Source: Vibrio sp. ED004
Lineage (GTDB): Bacteria > Pseudomonadota > Gammaproteobacteria > Enterobacterales > Vibrionaceae
Direction: 5' to 3'
DNA length: 64,000 bases
Assembly: GCF_023206395.1 (NCBI RefSeq)
Contig: NZ_CP066149.1
Coordinates: 992,001-1,056,000 of the forward strand
Shown: piece after piece, positions 17,638-26,741 of the stretch
Position numbering within the stretch: the stretch's first letter is position 1
Layout of the letters: each line of letters opens with the position of its first letter
The notes under the pieces: generated by a model
Told to the model about the DNA's origin: nothing
Seen by the model: only the letters and a program-made list of their open reading frames with translations
Databases searched by the model: none
Made by a program: the position numbers and the translations under genes

Positions 17638-19761
17638 TCACATCTTTTTTAGATGCACAATTAAGGCTGACTCCGGGTCTAAAATAGGTAAGGTCAATCC
17701 AATTTCTTTGAGGTTGTCACCGCTTAACGTCAGTGTTTTATCCAACCATTGAGGGCGTTGCTTCATCAGTTGGAAGCTGGTTTGCGGCATCTCCACCAGC
17801 TTCACTTGGTATTGAGCGCTGTCCTCGACGCAGCTGATTCGAAGGGGTGACGGAAGCGCATGATCTGGCATGGCTAATTGGCACACCGTCATCAACATCT
17901 CGTCATCATTTTGCACACCATAAATGTTCTGATTCTTATCCGCAGGATCCATACGGAAGCTACGACCAGAATGGAGAATATGGCGGAACTGTTTATGCAG
18001 AGCGATATAGTGAGAAAAGGTCTTCTTCTCTTCTTGGGACTCTTTTACTGGGTCTAATTCAACACCCATGTGCCCCATTAATGCCGTTACACCGCGCATA
18101 TTGATACTATGACGACGATTCGTTGAGTGGCACTCAGCTGGGCCAATGTGTGCGCCCATCACTTCTGGTGGGAAGAAGTAACTCATGCCCTTTTGAATCG
18201 CTTGACGCTCAAGTGCATCATTACAGTCCGATGCCCAAAAACGATGGGTGCGCTTAAGGATTTCAAAATCGATACGGCCACCACCAGAAGAGCAAGATTC
18301 AATCTCAACCTCTGGGTGTGCTTCGTTAAGTTGGTCAACTAAGCGATACAAAGCCTGAGTTTGACCGTGTACTGCCGCTTTACCGTTATGGCCAGGTTGA
18401 ACCAATTCACGGTTCATATCCCACTTGAGGTAGGTGATGTTGTAGCGAGTGAGCAGATCATCTAAGCGTGAGAATAGGTAATCAAAGCACTCTGAATTTT
18501 GCAGATCTAAAACATACTGCCAACGACCTGAAGGCTGATGATAGCCTTGCAAACCAAGCACCCAATCAGGGTGGTTACGATATAGATTCGAATCTTGGCT
18601 CACCATTTCAGGCTCAACCCAAAGACCAAACTCCATACCTTGCTGGTTAACATGGTCAATAACAGGCTCTAAACCATTTGGGTATTTCGCTTCATCAAGA
18701 TACCAGTCGCCTAACGCTGCACGTTCGCCGTCACGCCCAACGAACCAACCATCATCAATAATGAAACGCTCAACGCCCATCACACCGGCTTCCGTCGCCA
18801 TCTGCATGATGTACTCAGGTTTATGATCGAAGTAGATCCCTTCCCAAGTATTTAAGTGAACAGGACGTGGCTTATCGGTTGGAAAGTTGATGATGTTATC
18901 GCGAACAAATTGCTGAAAACGCTGAGCGATACCATTCAGCCCTGAATTGCTGTAACAGCCAAATAGCCAAGGTGTTTGATAACTTGCTTGAGGTTCAAGA
19001 ATGGATTCGCCCGCCAGCAATAACTCGCCAGCTTGGACAAAACGACGACCGTCACTACGAACATCAGCACGCATTTGGTGGTTGCCACTCCAACCTAAGT
19101 GAAAGCCCCACACCAAACCTTGTTGCTCTGAGAATCCCTGAGTACCCGCAAACATACCCGGAAAATTTTCGTGAGAAGTTCGACCGCGGCGGTTCTCTTG
19201 CATGAAACCACCGTGCTCAAATCGCTGACGCTGTGTTTGAAACTCATGACACCAACGTCCATGGAACGTCATCAGCTCATTAGCATGATTCGGAAGTGGC
19301 AGTGTTGAGGACAATTTGTTGAGGTAGTATTTACTGTCGCCTTTATTGGTAACCGTGACACGTTTTTGAACCACATCAGATTGGTAATCAAGCTTAATTT
19401 CGACTGTCAGTTCAAGCTTGGCTACCGTGTCTTCAAGAACAAACGTCGCTTGCTGCACGTTAGCTTCACCGTCTGTAGTACCAGTTTCAACGCGCGTGGT
19501 ATTGAATACAGGCGCCCAATCCAAGCCATCACGATGCCCTTCAACTCCCGGTGCGTTAAAGTGGCCGCTGCCCAGTTCAGGACAAAGTGAAAGAGGCACA
19601 TCGACATCGAGGCGCGCTTGAGAAATCGGTCTCTCAGTTGATAACAGCAGATCTTCATCAATACTGGCGATCTTCGCTCCCCAGTGCAGGATCTCTGGAA
19701 CACGTCCTGATTTGATGATCAAACTGTGGTTTTTACTTGTTAGATGAATAAACTCGCTCAT
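17638..19761 (-). CDS. Alpha-galactosidase, glycoside hydrolase family 36
   Basis: The enzyme removes alpha-linked galactose from melibiose or raffinose-type sugars. It has about 707 residues: an N-terminal beta-sandwich, a central barrel and a C-terminal beta domain. The nucleophile Asp448 lies in KWDMNRE, and the acid/base Asp is in WASDCND (residues 512-515). An RHSINMRG tract also fits the family. No signal peptide is seen, so the enzyme is cytoplasmic and needs the neighbouring symporter. I prefer the ATG at 19761, with a GAG seven bases upstream. The in-frame ATG at 19773 would lie almost against the operator at 19776. Confidence 0.92.
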   Translation of the reverse strand: MSEFIHLTSKNHSLIIKSGRVPEILHWGAKIASIDEDLLLSTERPISQARLDVDVPLSLCPELGSGHFNAPGVEGHRDGLDWAPVFNTTRVETGTTDGEANVQQATFVLEDTVAKLELTVEIKLDYQSDVVQKRVTVTNKGDSKYYLNKLSSTLPLPNHANELMTFHGRWCHEFQTQRQRFEHGGFMQENRRGRTSHENFPGMFAGTQGFSEQQGLVWGFHLGWSGNHQMRADVRSDGRRFVQAGELLLAGESILEPQASYQTPWLFGCYSNSGLNGIAQRFQQFVRDNIINFPTDKPRPVHLNTWEGIYFDHKPEYIMQMATEAGVMGVERFIIDDGWFVGRDGERAALGDWYLDEAKYPNGLEPVIDHVNQQGMEFGLWVEPEMVSQDSNLYRNHPDWVLGLQGYHQPSGRWQYVLDLQNSECFDYLFSRLDDLLTRYNITYLKWDMNRELVQPGHNGKAAVHGQTQALYRLVDQLNEAHPEVEIESCSSGGGRIDFEILKRTHRFWASDCNDALERQAIQKGMSYFFPPEVMGAHIGPAECHSTNRRHSINMRGVTALMGHMGVELDPVKESQEEKKTFSHYIALHKQFRHILHSGRSFRMDPADKNQNIYGVQNDDEMLMTVCQLAMPDHALPSPLRISCVEDSAQYQVKLVEMPQTSFQLMKQRPQWLDKTLTLSGDNLKEIGLTLPILDPESALIVHLKKM

Positions 19762-19775
19762 AGCCAATCTCATAT

Positions 19776-19789
19776 TGTTTTCGTAAACA
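19776..19789. promoter_or_regulatory. Candidate operator 1 of the LacI-family regulator
   Basis: TGTTTTCGTAAACA has 5-bp inverted arms (TGTTT/AAACA) around a central CG-containing tetranucleotide. It lies just upstream of the alpha-galactosidase start and is almost identical to the site at 19896-19909. Confidence 0.65.
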
Positions 19790-19895
19790 TAATTTGAGAT
19801 TAATAGTGAACCTAGAGATTATAGTTAGTACCAAACAGAACAAATAACGTGATCTAAAAGCAGTTAATCCTTATAAAAATTTGCACAAGATCGAC

Positions 19896-19909
19896 TGTTT
19901 TCGGAAACA
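19896..19909. promoter_or_regulatory. Candidate operator 2 of the LacI-family regulator
   Basis: TGTTTTCGGAAACA shares 13 of 14 bases with the site at 19776-19789. The 120-bp centre-to-centre spacing between divergent promoters would allow looping or joint repression. Confidence 0.65.
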
Positions 19910-19997
19910 TAAATAGTGTTTCAAATGACATTTATTTGAAGGTGTACAAGGTTTATTTCATCAAGATTGGTTAGGCTTATTTCATTGTCAAAGTTCT

Positions 19998-21083
19998 ATG
20001 AGCAGAATAATGAGTGTCACCTTTAAAGATGTCGCAAAGCTAGCAGGAGTCTCTACCCAAACCGTTTCTCGAGTGACAAATGGTTCAGAGAGCGTCGCCG
20101 AATTAACACGTAACAAGGTTAATGCGGCTATTAAACAGTTGGGATATGTACCAAACAAGGGCGCGCAAATGCTCAGTCGAGCGAAGTCCACCAGCGTTGG
20201 GTTGGTGACTCTCGATATGGCACTGCATGGTGCTGCGATGATCGCCAATGGTGTGCGAATGCAGGCTCATGACATGAATTATGGTATCGCTTTTTCTGTT
20301 GTATCAGAGCCCAACCTCGCTAACACGCGTGAAGCTATCCGTGAATTGATGGCTCAACAGGTCGACAGCATCATTCTGAATGTGCCTTTAAAAAGTGTCG
20401 ATGCAGAGTTATTAGTCGAACAATACCAACACTTAAATCTTATCTTCATTGATGTCCCTTCTAACAGCCAAGTGAACTATGTTTACGGTGATCACGCAGA
20501 AGGAGCAAAACTTGCAGCTCAACACCTGATAGAGAGTGGGCGAACTCACTACCTATTGATCACGGGGCCGAATGAATCCAGTGCATCACAGATTCGTCAC
20601 CAGAGTTGGTTAGCAGCGTTATCAGATGCCGATTGCAAAGTGCAGTATCAATACCAAGGAAACTGGCAAGCAGAAAGTGGTTACCTTGGTGTTCGCGACG
20701 CTGTCGCCAAGCAAGCCGCATTTGATGCTGTGTTGGTGGCAAGCGATCAGATGGCATTAGGAGCATTACGCGCCCTGCAAGAACTTCAAATTCCAGTGCC
20801 TGACAAGGTCGCAGTCGTCGGTTTTGATGGCATCGAAGACAGCGCTTTCTTTAACCCACCATTGACCACCATCAAGCAAGACTTCACCACGATTGGTCGA
20901 CAAGCCGTAAAACTTGCAGAGAAACTCAACGCGAATTCACAAGATTCTTTGCTACAGCACCATATCGAAACTTCATTACTCACAAGAGAAAGCAGCCAAC
21001 CTAAAGTGACTGCTCATTATGAGAAACAAGAGATAGAGCGACTACTGCAACGGATTCAAACCCTTCTGCCTGAATCGAGATGA
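19998..21083 (+). CDS. LacI/GalR-family transcriptional regulator
   Basis: The 361-residue protein starts with the LacI helix-turn-helix (FKDVAKLAGVSTQTVSRVTNG) and a hinge helix near residue 60. A periplasmic-binding-protein-like effector domain of about 280 residues follows. It is divergent from the alpha-galactosidase gene, and two matching palindromes lie between them, so it probably represses alpha-galactoside genes and itself. The effector is probably a galactoside or galactose. Two starts are possible (19998 or 20010), neither with a good ribosome site; the second gives the usual family N-terminus. A C-terminal tail of about 20 residues extends beyond the usual end. Confidence 0.9.
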   Translation: MSRIMSVTFKDVAKLAGVSTQTVSRVTNGSESVAELTRNKVNAAIKQLGYVPNKGAQMLSRAKSTSVGLVTLDMALHGAAMIANGVRMQAHDMNYGIAFSVVSEPNLANTREAIRELMAQQVDSIILNVPLKSVDAELLVEQYQHLNLIFIDVPSNSQVNYVYGDHAEGAKLAAQHLIESGRTHYLLITGPNESSASQIRHQSWLAALSDADCKVQYQYQGNWQAESGYLGVRDAVAKQAAFDAVLVASDQMALGALRALQELQIPVPDKVAVVGFDGIEDSAFFNPPLTTIKQDFTTIGRQAVKLAEKLNANSQDSLLQHHIETSLLTRESSQPKVTAHYEKQEIERLLQRIQTLLPESR

Positions 21084-21089
21084 AAAGAA

Positions 21090-21115
21090 AAAGCGCTAGG
21101 GGGAGCTAGCGCTTT
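21090..21115. terminator. Hairpin terminator of the LacI-family gene
   Basis: A 10-bp perfect stem (21090-21099 with 21106-21115) lies directly after the stop codon, with A residues before it and only a short T stretch within the stem end. Confidence 0.65.
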
Positions 21116-21357
21116 AAGACCAACTAAGTCCGTTTAGCCTGGTAGGTTTTTGAGCTATATCATGGGGATATAACCAATTTTTTTACTTAGGTAAATCAAA
21201 AAGCCTATTCTTTACGACTGCTTTGAGCCGTAAATTAAGTATAGTCGGGTTGTGAAAAATGGAAGGAATTATTTCGTTTATTTTTGCTAAAGCGAATAAA
21301 GCTAAAGTAGCAAAGGAGCTTAGATGAACTAACCTTTAATCATGATAGGAAATCTTG

Positions 21358-22481
21358 ATGAGGGGTTACATGGATCCAGAGACGACAACCGCTAAACCCA
21401 TTCCTCAAAAAGATAAATCAAGCTTGTTATCGTCTTTACTTTATGAATTCAGAAGAAACAAACTGATTTTGTACTATGTTGCATTCACAACTCCGGTAAC
21501 ACTGATTGTAAATTATTTCGTGCCTCACGAAGTTCGGTACAACATCTATACCTACTTAGAGATTTTGGCGACAGTCTGCTATGTCACCTTTATATTATGG
21601 GCAACATACTACTACTGCTACCTGTTGTTTAATCGAGAAAAAAGACCCACGAAACAATTTATCAAGAAAATCAGAACACTGTTGTTCCCGATATCAAAGC
21701 CGATCTATTTTGTTCTGTTGATGCTCGTTTTGAATATCTCGTTCCTAGCTACACCTTCCTAAAATCTGTAATCCCTTACCTTAATCCATACTTTTTAGAT
21801 CTCGATTTTTACAATCTAGATAAATGGCTGCACTTTGGCATTTCACCTTGGGAAATTACTCACTTTTTCCTGCCTAATGCGATAGCTTCACTCGCCATCA
21901 ATATCTTGTATAACTTATGGTTTTTTATCATGTGGGGGATGCTACTTTACTTTGTTATTCACCGTAAAGATGACCAACTTCGTAACCAGTTTTTGCTCAC
22001 GTTCTTGAGCTCGTGGTTTATCATTGGCAACATTATGGCGACCCTTCTTTCATCGGCTGGACCCGTTTATATTAGCTACTTCAATGACCAAGATTTGTAT
22101 CTCCCTTTGATGCAAAGATTAGACATGCAGAGCGCAGAACTCACTGAGCGTGGTTTGTTTTCTTTGTGGGCTCTCAGCACTCAAGATGCCTTATGGGCAA
22201 GTTATGAAGGAGGTATTGGAGATATAGGGACTGGAATATCAGCCATGCCCAGTATGCACGTAACAATATCTGTGCTGATAGCGATGGCATCATTCAGACT
22301 AAATAAGAAACTCGGTTACACAGCATGGCTGTACGCCTTCTTTATTCAAATTGGCTCTGTTCATCTAGCCTGGCATTACGCCATCGATGGCTATGTCGGC
22401 ACTCTATTTGTTGTTATCCTCTGGCACTTGATCGGTTACTTACTCAGAAAGAACTCAGCCCCAATCAGCCTTCAGCAATGA
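21358..22481 (+). pseudogene. PAP2-superfamily membrane phosphatase, frameshifted
   Basis: Two frames together give one protein. The first (from 21358) encodes a cytoplasmic start and two to three membrane segments and stops at 21760-21762. The second, offset by one base, is open from about 21723 and contains the PAP2 signature: PSMH near the middle and HYAIDGYVG near the end. The reading frame between about 21740 and 21905 is clearly coding although it has no start codon. Adding one base near 21742-21746 (for example TTCCTAG to TTCCCTAG) yields a single frame of 375 codons. The family includes phosphatidic acid and isoprenoid phosphatases and inositol-phosphotransferase-like enzymes; the exact activity is unknown. 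The ATG at 21358 follows an AGGAA site. As read, no functional protein is made because the catalytic part is out of frame. Confidence 0.75.
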
Positions 22482-23394
22482 CAACCTCTACCGCTTGGGT
22501 AATTACTTTCCTCAAGTGCGTGTTTTTATCGTCTAATTGCTTTCCTTTGCGATAAACAAGCTGTATATCGAAATCAGGAACATCTATAGGTGGCGGAACT
22601 GCTATCAATGAGCTGTCAACATTAGGGTCAGTTCGGGCGACCAATTTAGGCACAATACACAGCAACTTCCTGCCACTTATCAGTCGTTTTACCGTCAAAA
22701 AATTACTCGATGCAATCGCCACTTTTCTCGTATAACCAAGTTGAGCTAATTTAAGGTCTACGCCTGTTTTTAGAGAACCATTAGGGGAAACTAATGCATG
22801 CTCGACAGACACAAATGTCTCTAGCGACATCGGTAGTTCAACACCAAGCACTGAGCTATCAAGTAAGCAAACATGCTGCTCGGTGTAGAGTTGCTCAATA
22901 CCAAACAGCTTAGGTACCTCTCCAAAACTACCTATCGAGATATCAAGCTTTGCCTCTTCAAATACATGCTGATAGTTGCTTCGATTAACATTAAAAAATG
23001 CGACTTGAGAGTTTGGTGAAGCTTCTTTGATCAAATCGAATATCATTGGGCCAAACATCTGCTCTGCGTAATCCGTCAGCCCTATTTTCCAACTACCTTT
23101 GAAACTCTCGGTCTCAAAACGTTTAGATAACAGGACTTCAGACTGGATGGTATTCAGTAGCGCGTCCACGGTGCTTGATAGTTCAATGGCTCGATCGGTC
23201 GCCTCCATCTTGCTACCTACACGCTCAAACAAAGGGTCATCAAACAACTTTCGTAGCCTTTGTAAGCTATGGCTCATCGCAGATTGGCTGACATAACAAC
23301 GCTCGGCAGCCTTACTCACGCTATTCGTTTTATACAAAGCCTGCAGTGCAATCAATAAGTTAAGGTCGATCCCTTTCCAATTAAAATCAGCCAT
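22465..23394 (-). CDS. LysR-family transcriptional regulator beside chrA
   Basis: The protein has about 309 residues, with an N-terminal winged helix (LNLLIALQALYKTNSVSKAAERCYVSQSAMS region) and a C-terminal substrate-binding domain. The ATG at 23394 is chosen over an upstream TTG; the ribosome site is weak. It is divergent from the chromate-type transporter gene, so control of that gene is the simplest inference. The 100-bp gap is AT-rich, with an ATTAAAATAATTAAT stretch that could hold the operator. Its 3' end overlaps the PAP2 gene by 17 bp on the opposite strand. Confidence 0.88.
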   Translation of the reverse strand: MADFNWKGIDLNLLIALQALYKTNSVSKAAERCYVSQSAMSHSLQRLRKLFDDPLFERVGSKMEATDRAIELSSTVDALLNTIQSEVLLSKRFETESFKGSWKIGLTDYAEQMFGPMIFDLIKEASPNSQVAFFNVNRSNYQHVFEEAKLDISIGSFGEVPKLFGIEQLYTEQHVCLLDSSVLGVELPMSLETFVSVEHALVSPNGSLKTGVDLKLAQLGYTRKVAIASSNFLTVKRLISGRKLLCIVPKLVARTDPNVDSSLIAVPPPIDVPDFDIQLVYRKGKQLDDKNTHLRKVITQAVEVVIAEG

Positions 23395-23495
23395 ACCAAG
23401 CAACCCATTTCATTCATATTTATAATTAAAATAATTAATTTGAATCATAGTCTAACTCCACCTAAATTACGCTAAACATTTATCTGGAATCGATC

Positions 23496-24641
23496 ATGCT
23501 TTCAATTTTTAAAACCTTTTTTTGGCTTGGCTGGATTAGCTTTGGTGGACCAGCAGCACACATTGGCTACTTCCGTAAAACCTTTGTTGAGAAACTGAAT
23601 TGGTTGTCCGACGAAGAATACGGGCAGATTGTCGCTCTTAGTCAATTTCTACCGGGGCCAGGTTCAAGTCAGGTTGGCTTTGCGGTTGGCTACAAGAAAG
23701 GTGGATTAACAGGTGCTATTGCTGCGTTTGTCGGCTTCACTTCCCCATCTGTGATTCTGATGCTGATATTGGCGTTAGTGAGCAACCAACTATTGGAAGC
23801 ACCACTTTTCAATTCAATCATTCACGGGCTTAAGTTATTAGCGGTAGTGGTTGTAGCTGATGCAACCTTTGGTATGTACAAGAACTTTTGCCAGTCGAAG
23901 ATAGCGACCGCCTTATGTATGATCACCGCGATTGTTCTGCTACTGATTCCAGGCATCTGGCCTCAAGTTTTAGTGCTTCTATTTGCAGCGATGGTTGGTA
24001 GTAAGTTCTTGACGTCTCAAGAGCTAAAAACGACACCTTCAACACAAAAAATATCGGTAACGCCTCTCGTGATTTTTGTTGCGTTATTGGTTGGTCTGCC
24101 TCTATTCAGTGCTTACTCTCAAGGTATTGAAGTGTTTGGCCTATTCTACCAAGCAGGTAGCTTAGTATTCGGTGGCGGCCATGTGGTACTCCCATTGCTA
24201 CAAAATGGTATCGGCGACCAACTGTCTCAAGATGCCTTCCTAACAGGTTATGCAGCAGCACAAGCAGTACCTGGGCCTATGTTTACACTTGCGACTTACT
24301 TAGGTTATGTATTGATGCCGTCAGCACCGATCACAGGCGCACTGTTAGCGACAATTGCAGTGTTTTTACCAGGCTTCTTATTACTACTAGGTGTATTGAA
24401 AAACTGGCAAGCAATTGCAAGCAAACCTCTGGTTGCTGGCGCTCTTACTGGTGTGAATGCGGCAGTTGTAGGTCTACTACTTGCAGCCCTGTATCAACCT
24501 ATCTTCACAAGTGCGGTGAGCAGCGACATAGACTTCGCTCTGATCATTATCGGTGTATGGCTATTGAAAACAATGAAGATGCCGATTGTAGGGTTAGTTG
24601 GTACCTTTATCGCGGCAGGTGCGCTGCTTAACTATTTATAA
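23496..24641 (+). CDS. chrA: ChrA-type chromate transporter
   Basis: The 381-residue membrane protein has two related halves, each with a CHR motif: FGGPAAHIGYF near residue 17 and FGGGHVVLPLL in the second half, each followed by a PGP motif. This is the long, two-domain ChrA form, which expels chromate in well-studied bacteria. Many homologues have no proven substrate, so sulfate or other oxyanions are possible. The divergent LysR gene probably controls it. A GGAA site precedes the ATG. Confidence 0.85.
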   Translation: MLSIFKTFFWLGWISFGGPAAHIGYFRKTFVEKLNWLSDEEYGQIVALSQFLPGPGSSQVGFAVGYKKGGLTGAIAAFVGFTSPSVILMLILALVSNQLLEAPLFNSIIHGLKLLAVVVVADATFGMYKNFCQSKIATALCMITAIVLLLIPGIWPQVLVLLFAAMVGSKFLTSQELKTTPSTQKISVTPLVIFVALLVGLPLFSAYSQGIEVFGLFYQAGSLVFGGGHVVLPLLQNGIGDQLSQDAFLTGYAAAQAVPGPMFTLATYLGYVLMPSAPITGALLATIAVFLPGFLLLLGVLKNWQAIASKPLVAGALTGVNAAVVGLLLAALYQPIFTSAVSSDIDFALIIIGVWLLKTMKMPIVGLVGTFIAAGALLNYL

Positions 24642-24689
24642 TTAAGCACTTAGATACCAAACTTTAGATACGAAACTGAGTTACAAATA

Positions 24690-24723
24690 ATAGCCCCTGA
24701 CAAGGAAACTCATCAGGGGCTAT
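24690..24723. terminator. Bidirectional terminator between chrA and tadD
   Basis: An 11-bp perfect stem (24690-24700 with 24713-24723) with a 12-base loop lies between two convergent genes. T-rich sequence follows on the + side. Confidence 0.75.
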
Positions 24724-24754
24724 CTTATTTAGAATGACTTAACTTGATAGAGTG

Positions 24755-25771
24755 CTATATCGGGGTGCTTGCTTTCATTTCTCTTACCTCTGCCAACGCT
24801 CTATTTAGGTTCTCATTGGCAATTTTGTAGTAAGAAGGTTTTTTATCGATCGCTTGTTGAAGATAGGGAATCGCTTCATCAGGTCGACCTTGGATAATCA
24901 AAAAATACCCGACATTATTCAACGCTTCGGGAGCATCCATATGACGCATGAAAACGTTGATCGCCTTTTTCACATCACCTGATGCTAGGTAGATAAGTGC
25001 AAGGTTGTTCTGAGCTTTCTCATTGTTAGGTTCTATCTCTAACGCCGAACGCGTGTATTGATACGCTTCTTTGTAGTTACCATACATGTAATGGGAGTAG
25101 CCCATGTTCAACAAGGCTTTTACTGAGGTTTTATCGATAGTGAGCGACTTTTTAAAATACTCTTGAGCTATTTGATGCTTACCTTCAACATCCTCCAATA
25201 CCCCAATTCCCATATAAGCGAGTGCTGGCGACATGCTATCCACCTTCAAGGCCGCCACTTCGCTCTGACTTAACGCTTGGTAATTTTTAGTCGTTTCACT
25301 GCTTTTAAGGCGAACTTGATCGGCATTAATTGCTTTAAAGAAATAACTTCGCCCTTCATCTGTGCGACGCTGCTTGGTATATAGAACCCCAAGTTGCTCC
25401 AACACTTCGGTATGCGCCGGATTAAAGTCTAATGCCGCCAGATAGGCTTTTTCAGCGAGCGCGTAGTTGCCTCTCGATGAGTGAATTCGGCCAATCGTAA
25501 ACAGCGTTTTATCGTGAAACTCTTGTTCAGGGAAAGACAGAGATCGGATGTACTCATAAAGCGCCAAATCGATATTGTTGTCTCTTAGCGCGACATCACC
25601 TCGCATGATCGCTTCTTTTTCACTGACCGGAGGATCATCACTGGTTAAAGTGTCAATGGGCTTCCCTGAATACAACTCTGCATCAAACTGATTAGTCGAC
25701 TCATCAGACGATGCACACCCAAGAATCATCAACGACAGTAAAAGTAAGATTATTCTATTCATTCGCATCAT
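24755..25771 (-). CDS. tadD: TadD-type TPR lipoprotein of the Tad pilus system
   Basis: The 338-residue protein begins with a lipoprotein signal (MILGC lipobox). It is then built of tetratricopeptide repeats over most of its length, for example the ALLNMGYSHYMYGNYKEAYQ-type units. TadD is thought to help assemble or localise the pilus machinery and the secretin. The ATG at 25771 has an AGGAG site and overlaps the tadC stop codon (ATGA), so translation is coupled. An upstream open stretch to 25852 lies inside tadC and is rejected as the start. It is the last gene of the minus-strand operon. Confidence 0.87.
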   Translation of the reverse strand: MMRMNRIILLLLSLMILGCASSDESTNQFDAELYSGKPIDTLTSDDPPVSEKEAIMRGDVALRDNNIDLALYEYIRSLSFPEQEFHDKTLFTIGRIHSSRGNYALAEKAYLAALDFNPAHTEVLEQLGVLYTKQRRTDEGRSYFFKAINADQVRLKSSETTKNYQALSQSEVAALKVDSMSPALAYMGIGVLEDVEGKHQIAQEYFKKSLTIDKTSVKALLNMGYSHYMYGNYKEAYQYTRSALEIEPNNEKAQNNLALIYLASGDVKKAINVFMRHMDAPEALNNVGYFLIIQGRPDEAIPYLQQAIDKKPSYYKIANENLNRALAEVREMKASTPI

Positions 25772-26738
25772 AAACTCGCTCCTGGAGATGTGAGTGCATC
25801 CATTACAATCATCATTCCGGGCCCAAGAGCAACGATAAAGAAGCAAGGCCAAATGAATAACAACATAGGAAATAGCATTTTTGTGGGGATTTTCGCCGCA
25901 ACTTCTTCCGCAGCTTGTTGACGTTTATCTCGAAAGTCATCGGTATAATCACGCAAGGTTTGCGCTAGGCTCCCCCCATTCTTGAAGCATGGGAGAGCAA
26001 AGAGACAAGCCCCTCTAATTCATGAAGACCAGTCCGTTCAACGAGTTGAGTCAAAGCATCAGGCATCGTGACACCCGCCTGAATTTTAGCGCATACGGTA
26101 TCTAACTCATCGGCAAGCTCGGGTTGTGAGATATATAGCTCGTTAGCTACTCGCCCTAGCGCCGCATTAAAACCAAGGCCTGATTCCGTACAAACAACCA
26201 ATAGATCGAGCGCATCAGGGACCCCATTTCTAATTTTTCTCTGTCTCTCTTTTTGCATGTTACTCAATATAACATTGGGTAAAAAAGTACCGACAAAGAT
26301 ACAAGTCACAATCAATAAGTTGTTGTAACTGTCGCCTATCGCTAAATAGAACACCACAAATGCACAGACAAACCCAATTAGAGCGGAAAGCACTTTGAAG
26401 GCGTAAAAGACAGAAAGTGCACTTTTTTCATGGTAACCCGCATGCATGAGTTTTTCTGAGTAAGTCTCGTTGTCTTTCTTGTTCCCGCGTCCAATGAATG
26501 GCGTTAACGACTCCAAGGTGTTAGTAAAATCGTACGATTTCCGACCACTCGTGTGATTATCTCCGGAGATCTGTTTTAACTTTTTATCTAACGGGGAACG
26601 AGTACCAACAAAGAGAAAACCTAGTGTGAAGGTGAGTAACATAGTGGTGAACAGGAGCATCCCGTAAAGCAAGGTTTGACTACTGATACCAAACTCAGAC
26701 AGTGCTTGCTTCCATACTTCTAAATCAAAGAATTCCAT
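25768..26738 (-). pseudogene. tadC: TadC inner-membrane platform protein, frameshifted at a G6 tract
   Basis: The frame from 26738 encodes about 257 residues of a T2SSF-domain platform protein and then stops right after RMGGA. The conserved C-terminal end (RDYTDDFRDKRQQAAEE, then a membrane segment) continues in the -1 frame down to 25768. One extra G in the run of six C residues at 25972-25977 (G6 on the coding strand) gives RMGGSLAQTLRDYTDD and a single frame of 324 codons, the expected family length. The local sequence ATG GGG GGA also fits the X XXY YYZ pattern for -1 ribosomal slippage, which would give the same product. As written the last membrane segments are lost. TadC works with TadB at the pilus base. 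Confidence 0.85.
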
Positions 26739-26741
26739 AAT

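Noticed and set aside
21735..21760. Programmed frameshifting in the PAP2 gene
   Set aside because: No slippery heptamer is seen at the junction, unlike tadC.
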